A stretch of 64,000 nt of DNA, taken from assembly GCF_040892595.1 (NCBI RefSeq), contig NZ_JBFRYB010000001.1, forward strand, positions 930,001-994,000, written 5' to 3'. The DNA comes from Zhongshania sp. R06B22 (GTDB lineage Bacteria > Pseudomonadota > Gammaproteobacteria > Pseudomonadales > Spongiibacteraceae). The notes under the pieces are model-generated. The model saw nothing but the letters and a program-made list of their open reading frames with translations. It had not been told where the DNA came from and ran no database searches. The position numbers and the translations under genes are program-made. How positions within the stretch are numbered: position 1 is the stretch's first letter; each line of letters begins with the position of its first letter. This document shows, in pieces, positions 1-8,786 of the stretch.

Positions 1-251
1 TTCAATACCGCCAATCCCGCCGCAATAGCGTCTGTTGTCGGGTCGGGCACCACATCGGTAAATCGATTGTGAGTGAAGCCTTTTTCATTGAGCTGGGCCT
101 CTAAGTTGTCTAGCCAGCCCAGGCTCACAATAAAGTCATCACTGACCAACAGAGGGTCTTTCAGACCGAGTTCATCTAGCACCTCGGGCAGCTGGCGGCT
201 TACGCCAGCGCCAATACGCAGTATTCGAGGTAGGTTGATGTTGGCTGACAT
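1..251 (-). CDS. Iron-containing alcohol dehydrogenase, N-terminal part
   Basis: The minus strand opens at an ATG at 251, preceded by an AAAGAG ribosome site, and stays open to the left edge, giving about 83 residues. The product begins MSANINLPRILRIGAG and has the N-terminal nucleotide-binding pattern of group III (Fe-ADH) dehydrogenases: a GAG turn, then LLVSDDFI, then VVPDPTTD. These enzymes oxidise or reduce alcohols and aldehydes with NAD(P). The metal-binding C-terminal half lies outside the window. The gene is divergent from the TonB receptor at 484. A second, complete enzyme of the same family lies at 30615-31850. The family call is fairly secure; the substrate is unknown. Confidence 0.8.
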   Translation of the reverse strand, partial: MSANINLPRILRIGAGVSRQLPEVLDELGLKDPLLVSDDFIVSLGWLDNLEAQLNEKGFTHNRFTDVVPDPTTDAIAAGLAVL

Positions 252-483
252 AGTCGAATTCTCTTTTTAATTAGCAGGATAGTTAAGCCTGAGTCGCTGC
301 AAAATACAAATCGGACCTTAATTGCTGAAAAACATATGCATTAATACGGTGCATTACGTGGTTGATCTGCTATACAGGAGTGGCACTATTTCGGAACGCT
401 GCGTGGTTTTGGCTTGTGATGTCGGCGTTCAGTCTGTGTGATTCAACATATATAAGAAGAAAAATAAAAACAGGGAGCAGGCA

Positions 484-2895
484 ATGATAAATAAACCCAG
501 GTTCAAACGTACTTTCCTCGGGATTTCGGTGGCGATGAGTTTTGCTGTTAGTGCGCCACTTAGCCAAGCAGAGTCTAGCCGTGTTATTGAAGAGGTGCTG
601 GTTACCGCGCGTAAACAGTCTGAGACCTTGCAAAATGTGCCGTTCTCTATTGCGGCAATGACCGAGGATAAGTTGCAGCGAAGTGGCGCAACCGATATCG
701 AGTCCATGGCCGCGAATGTGGCGGGCATTACTATTCAAAATCTTGGTCCGGGTCAGAGTCAGGTCGCTATTCGCGGCATTTCTGCAGGGCAAATTGTTCG
801 TGACCAGCCAGGTGTAAAAGAGCAGGTTGGTGTTTATATGGATGAGTCAGTGATTTCGATGTCGCTGTTCACGCCAGACTTGGATTTTTATGATGTTAAC
901 CGGGTGGAAGTCTTGCGCGGCCCCCAGGGAACCTTGTTTGGTTCGGGCTCACTTGCCGGCACGGTTCGCTATATCACCAATCAGCCGGATGTGATGGCAA
1001 TGAGCGGTTCAGTTCAGCTCGGTGGCGAAACCGTGGACGGGGGAAGTGAAGGCGGCAATGTGAAAGGCCATTGGAATGTCCCTTTAAGTGAGACTTTGGC
1101 GCTTAGAGTTGTCGGCTACCATCAGCAGTATGCGGGTTATATCGATGCCCATCAGCCCAATGGCAGCGTAAAAGACGATGTCAACGATGGGAGTCGGGAG
1201 GGCCTGCGTTTAGCGCTTAGTTTTCAACCCAGTGATGCGCTCACCATTACGCCTAAATTGGTCTATCAGTCCATTGAGATGAACGGCTTTAATCGCGAAG
1301 ACGATTACAATCTGCTTGGCAACCCCTACACCACCAGTCGCACGCCACTGACTATTGGCGACTACGAGCAGTTTACCCAGCTGGAAGAAAAGTTTGAGGA
1401 CGACTTTTTACTGCTGGATTTAACAATAAATTATGATTTGAATGAGAATTTATTGCTCACCTCAGTCAGCTCTTACACCGACCGCGATGTGCTGGTAGTG
1501 CGCGATGCCTCGTCGCTCAATGCCAGTGTTCTCGGCGGCTCGTTTGGCGAATCAGCGGCGGTATACGAATTAGATGCGCCATTGGTTGACGCGACCGAGG
1601 CTGAAGTGATGACCCAAGAGCTGCGCTTGAGTGGCTCGCAGGATAGCTTGCAGTGGGTCGCCGGTGTTTTTTATAGTGACGTTGAACGTCACTATGGCCA
1701 GTCACTACCGGTGAGTGGCTACGATGCTACTACCCGCACCGCCGCACCTGATTCTCAGGATCCCGGCGTAACAGCGGGTCGCAATGCGGTTGATGAATTG
1801 TATTATTCAGATATCCCCTATCAGCTTGAGCAGGTCGCGGTGTTTGGTGAGCTTTCCTATGACTTAAGTGAAAAAACCATGTTGGTGGTAGGTGCACGGT
1901 TCTTTGATTATGAGGAGACTCGGGTCTTAAGCTTTGATGGTCTTTATGCCGACAGCGTGTTGGACAAAAAGTCCAAAGTGTCTTCCGATGGGGTCTCGCC
2001 TAGGGTGATGTTGCGCTATGACGTTAGCGATGATGTGATGCTGAATGCCCAGGTCTCGAAGGGGTTTCGCCTTGGCGGGATTAACGACCCCGTGAACGCG
2101 ACGCTTTGCACGCCGGCCGACGCGGCGACCTTCGGGGGCCGAGATGCCTTTGAAGATGAGACCCTGACAAACTATGAAGTGGGCAGCAAGCTGACCTTAT
2201 TGGGTGGTAGTGCCACCTTGAATACGTCGTTATTTTATAGCGATATTAAGGATTTGCAGGCAACCGTCAATGCCGGTAGTTGCTCGTCACGCCTGATTTA
2301 TAATGTGCCCAAGGCTCACAGTACCGGTATCGAGCTGGAGCTCTTGTCGCGACCCACCACGAATCTTGAGTTCAGTGTGTCGGCGAGCTACGTTAATACC
2401 GAGCTGGATTCAACGGTGACCTCAACCAATGGCGCTAATGTCACCACTGTCGTTGGCGGGATTCGCGAAGGCAATGAATTACCAACCGCGCCGGGCTTTG
2501 AGTTGGCGATATCTGCAAGCTATTACTTCCCCGTCACAGAGACATGGGAGGGTTATGCAAATGCCACCTACCAAAATATTGCTAAGCGCTATACCCAAAT
2601 TGGCGATCAAGAAAATGGCGGCAAAGATAGTGTTGCGCTGCATGATGGTGCCAATATTGGTGGTCCTCTAACCCAGTCTAATTATGACTACGATCGCTCT
2701 TTAGAGGGTTATCAAATTGTCAATCTTCGCCTTGGTATGAAGAATGACAGCTGGGATACCGGGATATTTGTTCGGAATGCGGGAAATGAGCGCGCCGAGC
2801 TGTCCCTAGATACCGAGCGTGGTGGTCAGGCCAGAGTGAGTCATTATGTTAATCAGCCGCGGACAATTGGTTTTAATGCGCGCTATAGCTTCTAA
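484..2895 (+). CDS. TonB-dependent outer-membrane receptor
   Basis: An 803-residue protein with a signal peptide ending near SQA (about residue 29), a TonB-box-like segment EEVLVTA, and a plug domain with VAIRGIS and VEVLRGPQGTLFGSGSLAG. A long beta-barrel follows and ends in an aromatic residue (ARYSF), as outer-membrane proteins do. Such receptors import large or scarce substrates using TonB energy. This branch, with VTARKQSE after the signal peptide, is common in marine and sphingomonad-like bacteria that use lipids, steroids or aromatics, so the ligand need not be iron. An AGGGAGC ribosome site precedes the start. The gene is divergent from an alcohol dehydrogenase and followed by a terminator. 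Confidence 0.93.
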   Translation: MINKPRFKRTFLGISVAMSFAVSAPLSQAESSRVIEEVLVTARKQSETLQNVPFSIAAMTEDKLQRSGATDIESMAANVAGITIQNLGPGQSQVAIRGISAGQIVRDQPGVKEQVGVYMDESVISMSLFTPDLDFYDVNRVEVLRGPQGTLFGSGSLAGTVRYITNQPDVMAMSGSVQLGGETVDGGSEGGNVKGHWNVPLSETLALRVVGYHQQYAGYIDAHQPNGSVKDDVNDGSREGLRLALSFQPSDALTITPKLVYQSIEMNGFNREDDYNLLGNPYTTSRTPLTIGDYEQFTQLEEKFEDDFLLLDLTINYDLNENLLLTSVSSYTDRDVLVVRDASSLNASVLGGSFGESAAVYELDAPLVDATEAEVMTQELRLSGSQDSLQWVAGVFYSDVERHYGQSLPVSGYDATTRTAAPDSQDPGVTAGRNAVDELYYSDIPYQLEQVAVFGELSYDLSEKTMLVVGARFFDYEETRVLSFDGLYADSVLDKKSKVSSDGVSPRVMLRYDVSDDVMLNAQVSKGFRLGGINDPVNATLCTPADAATFGGRDAFEDETLTNYEVGSKLTLLGGSATLNTSLFYSDIKDLQATVNAGSCSSRLIYNVPKAHSTGIELELLSRPTTNLEFSVSASYVNTELDSTVTSTNGANVTTVVGGIREGNELPTAPGFELAISASYYFPVTETWEGYANATYQNIAKRYTQIGDQENGGKDSVALHDGANIGGPLTQSNYDYDRSLEGYQIVNLRLGMKNDSWDTGIFVRNAGNERAELSLDTERGGQARVSHYVNQPRTIGFNARYSF

Positions 2896-2914
2896 GTAAG
2901 CACCGTAGTGACAA

Positions 2915-2945
2915 AATGGCCCTGCGGGGCCATTCTTGTTTTTGC
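2915..2945 (+). terminator. Intrinsic terminator after TonB receptor
   Basis: AATGGCCC and GGGCCATT form an 8-bp stem around a TGCG loop, followed by CTTGTTTTT. It lies 20 bases after the receptor stop codon and probably separates it from the HyuB-like gene. Confidence 0.75.
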
Positions 2946-3000
2946 ATGATGGCTTTGGTGCTTGGTATCAGCGGGGATATTAGCGATACTTTCGGCTTTT

Positions 3001-3036
3001 ACGCCCACACATATACTTACGCCCACACATATACTC
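3001..3036 (+). repeat. Two 18-bp tandem repeats ahead of the HyuB-like gene
   Basis: The unit ACGCCCACACATATACTT occurs twice in a row, with one difference in the last base of the second copy. The pair ends 13 bases before the ATG of the next gene, where a ribosome site would be expected. It is too short and lacks spacers, so it is not CRISPR. Confidence 0.85.
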
Positions 3037-3049
3037 AGGCACACGTTCC

Positions 3050-4615
3050 ATGGCTGCATCTTCATCCTCATCAGCACTCCAGCTTGACCCGGTTAAGCTA
3101 GGTCTATTTGTTAGCCGGCTGGAGTCGGTGTGTGAAGAGATGGGCGCAGTCCTGCAACGTGCGGCGTTCTCACCAAATATAAAAGACCGCTTGGATTTCT
3201 CCTGTGCCATTTTTGATGCCCGTGGTGATCTGTGCGCGCAGGCGGCGCATATCCCTGTGCACCTTGGCAGTATGGCCTATGCGATGGCAGACATCGTCAG
3301 CGCCTGCGAGTGGCATGCGGGTGATATGGTCGTGGTTAATGACCCCTTTCTTGGTGGCACGCATTTGCCCGATGTTACGGTGATTGCTCCCGTCTTTGGC
3401 GAAGAGGACGACTTGCTGGCGTTTGTCGTAAACCGCGCCCACCACGCCGACATTGGCTCATCCACACCGGGTTCCATGCCCTTGTCTCAACATCTTGATG
3501 AAGAGGGTGTGGTTATTCCGCCAAGCTACTTGGTGCGTAATGGTGTCTTAGATTATGGGCTTTTGAATAGCTGGTTTGGCGAAGGTCAACACGGTGACTT
3601 TATTGCACAGGTCAGTGCCAATCGCAGTGGCTTATTGCGATTGACTGAGGTGATTTCGACGCTGCCGCTGGACTTTGGCGTCGCGGTAAATCAAGTTCAG
3701 GATTACGCCGAGGGCATTGCTCGGCGGCGTTTGGCAGAGCTGCCCCATGGCCGGTATCACTTTACTGATTACATGGATGACGATGGCTTTGGCAATTGTC
3801 ATCTGCCAATCGTCGTTAGTATTGAGTTGGGAGCACTCGGTGTTGTCGTCGATTTTAGCGGCACCTCGGCGCAGGTCGTCGGCAATATTAACTGCCCACT
3901 ATCAGTGGCGGCCGCTGCGGTGTATTACGTGTTTCGCTGTTTGATGCCCGATGAAGTGCCAGTGTGTATGGGCTTGTTTCGGCCCATAACATTATCAGCC
4001 CCTGAAGGCTGCTTAGTGAATGCGCAGCGCCCGGCCGCAGTGGCGGCGGGAAATGTGGAAACCTCAATGCGAATTACTGATGCAGTGCTGGGCGCTTTGG
4101 CGCAGGCGGTTCCTGATCTTATTCCAGCCGCTAGTCAGGGCAGTATGAATAATGTTGCGATGGGCGGCGTGGTGAACCCCTTGGGCGGGCGCGAGGTCTG
4201 GAATTACTATGAGACAATCGCAGGCGGAATGGGCGCACACGCCGACGGCCAGGGCCTGACGGCGGTACAAAGCCATATGACCAACACCCTAAATACCCCG
4301 ATAGAAAGTTTGGAAATGCACTACCCGCTAAGGGTGCGGCGCTATGCTGTGCGTGCTCACTCAGGGGGTGGCGGTCGGCATCGCGGCGGCGACGGGGTAG
4401 TGCGCGAATTTGAGTTTTTGGCACCCACCCAATTCACCTTGCTGACTGAGCGCCGCTCGCTGGCGCCCTGGGGTCTTGCCGGTGGCGATGACGCTGAGCC
4501 GGGTCGAAATCTCTTTAATGGCGAGCGCCTGCCAGCCAAGGTCAGTATGCGCGCCAATAGCGGCGATGTTTTGACCATTGAAACACCCGGTGGCGGCGGC
4601 TGGGGAAAGGTTTAA
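3050..4615 (+). CDS. Hydantoinase B / oxoprolinase-family protein
   Basis: A 521-residue protein matching the HyuB family over its length. It has DFSCAIFDARGDLCAQAAHIPVHLG near the N-terminus (shown in part), NDPFLGGTHLPDVT, a His-rich NRAHHADIG segment, and a glycine-rich end (GGGGRHRGGDG, TPGGGGWGKV). HyuB subunits normally work with an ATP-binding HyuA partner to open cyclic amides (hydantoins, 5-oxoproline) or to carboxylate ketones such as acetone. No HyuA gene is adjacent, so the partner is elsewhere or the protein acts alone. No convincing ribosome site precedes the ATG; an 18-bp tandem repeat sits there. The substrate cannot be told from sequence. Confidence 0.88.
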   Translation: MAASSSSSALQLDPVKLGLFVSRLESVCEEMGAVLQRAAFSPNIKDRLDFSCAIFDARGDLCAQAAHIPVHLGSMAYAMADIVSACEWHAGDMVVVNDPFLGGTHLPDVTVIAPVFGEEDDLLAFVVNRAHHADIGSSTPGSMPLSQHLDEEGVVIPPSYLVRNGVLDYGLLNSWFGEGQHGDFIAQVSANRSGLLRLTEVISTLPLDFGVAVNQVQDYAEGIARRRLAELPHGRYHFTDYMDDDGFGNCHLPIVVSIELGALGVVVDFSGTSAQVVGNINCPLSVAAAAVYYVFRCLMPDEVPVCMGLFRPITLSAPEGCLVNAQRPAAVAAGNVETSMRITDAVLGALAQAVPDLIPAASQGSMNNVAMGGVVNPLGGREVWNYYETIAGGMGAHADGQGLTAVQSHMTNTLNTPIESLEMHYPLRVRRYAVRAHSGGGGRHRGGDGVVREFEFLAPTQFTLLTERRSLAPWGLAGGDDAEPGRNLFNGERLPAKVSMRANSGDVLTIETPGGGGWGKV

Positions 4616-4728
4616 CAATAGGCGGGCATTACTTTTGCAACCGATATTGCTAGAATGGCGGCAACATTCTCCGGATAAGCGCTACTCTAATCAGGCCTTA
4701 TCGTCGTTTTCAGACCAGCAGGTGATCC

Positions 4729-5061
4729 ATGGACACTATCGAAGCAATCAAACAGCAAATTTCATCTAACCCCATTATCCTTTATATGAAAGGTTCTCCT
4801 AGCCAACCGCAGTGTGGTTTTTCTGCGCGCACATCCCAGGCCCTAATGGAATGTGGTGAGCGTTTTGCGTTTGTTGACGTTTTGGCTAATCCGGACATTC
4901 GCGCAAAAATGCCAGAATTCGCTAATTGGCCAACGTTTCCACAGTTGTGGGTTGCCGGCGAGTTAGTGGGCGGCTGCGATATTATTTGTGAGATGCATGA
5001 AAGTGGCGAGCTAAAAACATTGGTGCAAGAGACCTCTGCAGCGCAAGCAGCCGCTGAATAA
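4729..5061 (+). CDS. grxD: Monothiol glutaredoxin, Grx4 family
   Basis: A 110-residue protein with the single-cysteine active site CGFS (Cys29), the KGSPSQPQ approach segment, TFPQLWVAGELVGGCDI (cis-Pro and glutathione-binding GG) and a short C-terminal tail. CGFS glutaredoxins bind a [2Fe-2S] cluster with glutathione and transfer it to target proteins, often with BolA partners, in the cytoplasm. The length and all motifs fit the family. The gene stands alone between the HyuB-like gene and a strong terminator. Confidence 0.95.
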   Translation: MDTIEAIKQQISSNPIILYMKGSPSQPQCGFSARTSQALMECGERFAFVDVLANPDIRAKMPEFANWPTFPQLWVAGELVGGCDIICEMHESGELKTLVQETSAAQAAAE

Positions 5062-5078
5062 TATAAGTCTTCGTTTTT

Positions 5079-5113
5079 AAAAAGCCCGGTGGTGTTGCCA
5101 CTGGGTTTTTTTT
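5079..5113 (+). terminator. Intrinsic terminator after grxD
   Basis: CCCGGTGG and CCACTGGG pair (one G-U) around a short loop and are followed by eight T residues. It lies just downstream of grxD and ends that transcript before the Fur-box-like site. Confidence 0.88.
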
Positions 5114-5128
5114 GCGCCGCTTAATCTA

Positions 5129-5147
5129 AATAAGAATGCTTTTCATT
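5129..5147 (+). promoter_or_regulatory. Candidate Fur box ahead of porin operon
   Basis: AATAAGAATGCTTTTCATT matches 16 of 19 positions of the palindrome AATGAGAATGATTCTCATT, a common form of the Fur-binding site. It lies about 110 bases before the porin start, behind the grxD terminator, where a promoter operator would be. fur itself is at 42009. Confidence 0.55.
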
Positions 5148-5256
5148 TAGCTTCGTGTTTGGTAGGATTCCGTCCGCTGTGCGTAATGAGGTGTATGGCT
5201 GAAAAAAACAAAATAAGTGGTTTTTAAAATCACAATGTCGAGTTGGAGAAGTAAAC

Positions 5257-6426
5257 ATGAAGAAAACCGCATTAGCATTGGCCATATGTGGGTTGCCGTT
5301 GGTCGTGAATGCAGCGTCAGCGCCAAGCCAAGAAGAAATGTGGCAGATTATTCAGCAGCAGCAAAAAGAGATTGAGCGTTTAAAGGCAGATCAAAAAGTT
5401 GCAGATAGCAAAATTAACGCCACCGCGGATGCTGTTGAAAAAACAGCGACTGTTGCCAGCTGGGCTAGCCGCACCACGATTGGCGGTTATGGTGAGCACC
5501 ATTTCAATCACTTCAAGAATAAAGACGACCAAGTGGATGCACACCGTTTTGTGATCTATGTTGGCCATCAATTTAGCGACACCGTGCGTTTTTTCTCCGA
5601 AGTAGAGATTGAACACGGTTTCGTTGAAGACACCAGCGATGGCAGTGGCCCGGGCGAGCTTGAAATTGAGCAAGCCTACATCGCGTGGGACTTTACTCAA
5701 GGTCAGACCTTAACCATGGGTCAATTTTTGATCCCGGTCGGTATCATTAATGAAACCCATGAGCCTGATACCTTTTACGGCGTAGAGCGCAATAATGTAG
5801 AAAGCGCCATTATCCCTGCAACATGGTGGGAAACGGGCGCAATGCTGAGTGGCGAAATTTTGCCGGGCTTTAATTACAACCTTGCGGTACATAGCGGTTT
5901 AGCAATTGATCCTACTGGTAATGGCGCTGTGCGCGGCGGTCGCCAAAAGTCCGCTAAAGCAACAGCGGAAGATTTCGCCTATACCGGTCGTTTGGTTTAC
6001 AACGCGATTTCTGGTCTTGAATTGGGCGCCACCTATCAATATCAAGCTGATGTGACACAGGGTGCCGCAGAGGGCGAAGCGACGTTTTATGAATTGCATG
6101 CGCGCTATCAAATTGCGAATTTGACCTTGACGGCCTTAACCGCTGAATGGGATATCGATGGTGCCACGTTTGCTGCCAATGGTAGTGATAAGCAAGAAGG
6201 CAGCTACATTGAGGCGTCTTACAAAATTACGCCAAAGCTCGGTGTGTTTGTTCGTCAAAGCCAATGGGACAACCTTGCAAGCAGCGCAGCCGATACTGAA
6301 ATCGAACAGTTTGATGCCGGTATCAATTATTGGTTAACGCCCACGGTGGTTGTTAAGGCCGACTTTGCCGATCAAGTGAATGCTAAAGGCGATGCGGTTA
6401 ATCTAGGCTTAGGTTGGAGCTTTTAA
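5257..6426 (+). CDS. Outer-membrane porin, OprO/OprP-like
   Basis: A 389-residue protein with a cleaved signal peptide (ends near NAASA), a short coiled coil (QQQQKEIERLKADQK) and a barrel ending in GWSF, the usual outer-membrane C-terminus. Segments such as IGGYGEHHF, FSEVEIEHGF and GQFLIPVGIINETHEP resemble phosphate-selective porin (OprO/OprP) family proteins, though the solute is not evident. An AGTTGGAGAAG ribosome site precedes the ATG. Two inner-membrane/periplasmic genes follow at spacings of 3 bases, forming an operon behind a Fur-like box. That context suggests uptake or handling of an iron-related solute. Confidence 0.82.
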   Translation: MKKTALALAICGLPLVVNAASAPSQEEMWQIIQQQQKEIERLKADQKVADSKINATADAVEKTATVASWASRTTIGGYGEHHFNHFKNKDDQVDAHRFVIYVGHQFSDTVRFFSEVEIEHGFVEDTSDGSGPGELEIEQAYIAWDFTQGQTLTMGQFLIPVGIINETHEPDTFYGVERNNVESAIIPATWWETGAMLSGEILPGFNYNLAVHSGLAIDPTGNGAVRGGRQKSAKATAEDFAYTGRLVYNAISGLELGATYQYQADVTQGAAEGEATFYELHARYQIANLTLTALTAEWDIDGATFAANGSDKQEGSYIEASYKITPKLGVFVRQSQWDNLASSAADTEIEQFDAGINYWLTPTVVVKADFADQVNAKGDAVNLGLGWSF

Positions 6427-6429
6427 TAA

Positions 6430-7035
6430 GTGGCTTCTTGCTGCATTAAACCAGGTCACCGCAGGTATAAGCCTGTGGTGATCTTGGTGTTTCTAGTGTC
6501 TGTTATGCTCCCAAATCTTGTGTTTGCTGGTAGCGGAAGCAGTGACGTGGCAGGGCAGTATCTTACGGTCGAAGAATTTTTGCAGCTGTCATTTGAGGGT
6601 CGTGCGGAACCAAGTCCGACGGTTTATTGGTTGCCGGCTGATGTAAAAGCGCGCATCAAATTGCTAAATGGTCGAGACTTTCCCCTGCTGCGTGTGCGTT
6701 ATTGGTCTGTTAACGATGATACCGCCTGGATATTGGAAGAAATTGGTAAGGAGATGCCAATTACCATTGGCGTAGTGATTGATGGCCAATCCATGGCTGT
6801 TAAGCGCGTAGAAATTTTAGCCTTCAGAGAAAGTCGGGGGTGGGAGGTTCGCCATCCCTTTTTTACACGTCAATTTGATAATGTCGCTTTAAATAAAGAT
6901 GACCGTCTTAGTGGCCACATCGATGGAATTACCGGTGCAACCTTGTCTGTGCGCGCTGTAAAGCATGTGGCACAAGTTGCACTTATCTTAGCAAGTGCGG
7001 TACAACGTGCGGCTGACATTGCTGCTTCGGAATAA
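6430..7035 (+). CDS. Periplasmic FMN-binding domain protein
   Basis: A 201-residue protein starting at GTG three bases after the porin stop, so probably translationally coupled. A hydrophobic segment at about residues 17-33 (VVILVFLVSVMLPNLVF) exports or anchors it. The C-terminal motif GITGATLS matches the S/T-GAT-S/T flavinylation site of FMN-binding domains (as in NqrC/RnfG), where FMN can be attached covalently to the threonine by ApbE. The role inferred is electron carriage in the periplasm, together with the adjoining PepSY membrane protein. No ApbE gene is in the window. Confidence 0.78.
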   Translation: MASCCIKPGHRRYKPVVILVFLVSVMLPNLVFAGSGSSDVAGQYLTVEEFLQLSFEGRAEPSPTVYWLPADVKARIKLLNGRDFPLLRVRYWSVNDDTAWILEEIGKEMPITIGVVIDGQSMAVKRVEILAFRESRGWEVRHPFFTRQFDNVALNKDDRLSGHIDGITGATLSVRAVKHVAQVALILASAVQRAADIAASE

Positions 7036-7038
7036 GTT

Positions 7039-7788
7039 GTGAGCCCATTTCGCTATTTTAGAATGTTGTTACTGAGGTGGCATCGCCGTCTTGGCGTTGT
7101 GCTTTTGGTATTCATTGTGATGCTGGTCGTGACTGGTATTGCGATAAATCACAGCGCATCGTGGGGATTAGATAAATCCTTTGTGCAACAAACGTGGCTG
7201 TTAAATTACTACGGTATTTCCGAACCAGAGCTTCGCAGTTATCGCGATCAAAATGATTGGCTGGCTCAATCTGGCGCAAGTTTGTACTTAAACGAAAATC
7301 CAATTGGTTCTTGCGATGGGCTGCTGTTAGGCGCAGTTAAGCAAGGTGAAGACTGGCTGGTTTTGTGCGAAGGCCGACTTCAAGTATTTAATCTTCACGG
7401 CGCCCGCCTTGATGATATTAGTGAATCTTTAGGTCTGCCGCCGGCGGTAAGCGCGATAGCGGCGAACAATAACAATATATACCTGCGAACAAGCACGGCG
7501 ACTATTCAGTTTGATCCCGCCCTTTTAACATTTACGTCGCTCGAAAATCCAATGCCGGAGGCTAAGTGGGCAGCCCAGCTCGCGCCGCCGCAGACATTGC
7601 GCGAGGTCTGGTTGAGCGCACATCGCGGCAACGGCGTGAACTGGGAACGGGTTTTATTAGATTTGCACAGTGGCAGATTGTTTGGTCCTGTCGGCGTGAT
7701 CCTAACTGATATTGCAGCGGTATTATTGCTGTTGCTAGCGCTGAGCGGTGTCTGGGTGTGGGTGAGTAAGCCAGGTCGCTGGCGATAA
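7039..7788 (+). CDS. PepSY-associated membrane protein
   Basis: A 249-residue protein starting at GTG three bases after the FMN-binding gene. It has an N-terminal RWHRRLGVVLLVFIVMLVV membrane helix typical of PepSY-TM proteins, a roughly 170-residue extracytoplasmic part, a PepSY-like LSAHRGNG...VLLDLHSGRLFG stretch, and a second helix near the C-terminus (AVLLLLLALSGVWVWV). PepSY-TM proteins occur with siderophore receptors and are thought to reduce ferric complexes. With the FMN-binding neighbour and the Fur-like box this suggests a small ferric-reductase module. Its last 35 codons are copied at 16567-16672. Confidence 0.8.
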   Translation: MSPFRYFRMLLLRWHRRLGVVLLVFIVMLVVTGIAINHSASWGLDKSFVQQTWLLNYYGISEPELRSYRDQNDWLAQSGASLYLNENPIGSCDGLLLGAVKQGEDWLVLCEGRLQVFNLHGARLDDISESLGLPPAVSAIAANNNNIYLRTSTATIQFDPALLTFTSLENPMPEAKWAAQLAPPQTLREVWLSAHRGNGVNWERVLLDLHSGRLFGPVGVILTDIAAVLLLLLALSGVWVWVSKPGRWR

Positions 7789-7849
7789 TTGACCGCGGGT
7801 GTCGTGAACCTGGATTTTTTAGTCAATGGTTTACGACTAGCCCCGTGCT
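7683..7849 (+). repeat. Direct repeat, left copy (PepSY 3' end and flank)
   Basis: These 167 bases match 16567-16733 in the same orientation with 8 mismatches and no gaps (about 95% identity). The copy covers the last 35 codons of the PepSY gene and 61 bases beyond its stop codon. The two copies bracket an 8.7-kb accessory block. Confidence 0.95.
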
Positions 7850-7973
7850 CTGATGCCCCTTAAATAGTTGGTGCTGTTACGATGGAACAAAATCTATAGG
7901 GATGAAAGAGTTCTTCGGAGGGCTCTAAGACTTAATAAACTTGTATTGGAAAAAATTTCACCTATTTCTAAAT

Positions 7974-8585
7974 CTACGGCGCTTCATAGTTGGAGCCAAA
8001 TACGGTTGCTAATGCTGACTCGACCAGCATATCAGTGATTGCTGCATGATCAATTCCTGGTTTTTTAATGATCTGCATTCTCAGAGTTACAGCCAATATT
8101 GAGGTAAACACCACGAATACCGCTGATGGTAAATTAGTATTGGGGAGTTCGGAGTGGTGTTGTAAAGCATAGTTTCGAAATACATCAGTAAAATGACCTT
8201 CAATTTTTTCTGCGGCAACGCTGAGTCGTCGTTCAGCGTCTGAGCTTAGCAAGGCGCGTATAAGAAGTGGCTGTGAGCCAACGTAAAAAATAATGCTGGA
8301 GATGAGTACGCGGCTAAAGTCTCTAAATCCGCTGAGTATTTCACTGCCGGCCACCAAATCAAGTTGTTCTTTGATTTCTTCGGCTAATGTTAGTGAGACC
8401 GCGTCTAATAGTTGTTCTTTATTCTCGAAATACTGGTACATAGTGCCGACACTCACGCCGGTGCGATTGGCTACGGCCGATGTATTGAAGCCCTCAAGGC
8501 CATTCTCATTTAAGTGCTCGCGGGCCGCTTGCACGATATCTCTAACAATAAGTCTCGAGCGCTGTTGTTTTGGTTGGCGGCGCAT
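7974..8585 (-). CDS. TetR-family transcriptional regulator
   Basis: A 203-residue protein with an N-terminal helix-turn-helix (TSAVANRTGVSVGTMYQYFENK) preceded by a basic RRQPKQQRSR stretch, and a helical ligand-binding C-terminal domain. TetR proteins usually repress a neighbouring divergent gene until they bind a small ligand. Here the divergent neighbour is an acyl-CoA synthetase pseudogene, with the monooxygenase cluster beyond it. The likely ligand is therefore a substrate or CoA ester of that pathway (inference). Inverted TTACTCAG / CTGAGTAA elements lie in the 200-base divergent gap at 8621-8628 and 8700-8707 and could be part of the control region, but their wide spacing is unusual for one operator. 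Confidence 0.9.
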   Translation of the reverse strand: MRRQPKQQRSRLIVRDIVQAAREHLNENGLEGFNTSAVANRTGVSVGTMYQYFENKEQLLDAVSLTLAEEIKEQLDLVAGSEILSGFRDFSRVLISSIIFYVGSQPLLIRALLSSDAERRLSVAAEKIEGHFTDVFRNYALQHHSELPNTNLPSAVFVVFTSILAVTLRMQIIKKPGIDHAAITDMLVESALATVFGSNYEAP

Positions 8586-8786
8586 AAATGTGAATGCTCC
8601 CTGCTGATAGTTGAATTATTTTACTCAGACTGCCTCTGCTCATAGTACAACATCATTGATATATATAGAGAAATTTATGATCGCTAAGGCGAATATTAGC
8701 TGAGTAATTCATTGAGATAGAATTTGCAGCTTATAATTTTGCATCTGCGCCGCCATGGAGGTCAATCGTTTAGGGACAGGCGCAAT

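Noticed and set aside
3001-3036. CRISPR-like repeats.
   Set aside because: The units are adjacent without spacers, are only two in number, and there are no cas genes.
8621-8707. TTACTCAG / CTGAGTAA as a TetR operator.
   Set aside because: The arms are 71 bases apart, too far for a normal TetR site; kept only as a remark in the regulator entry.
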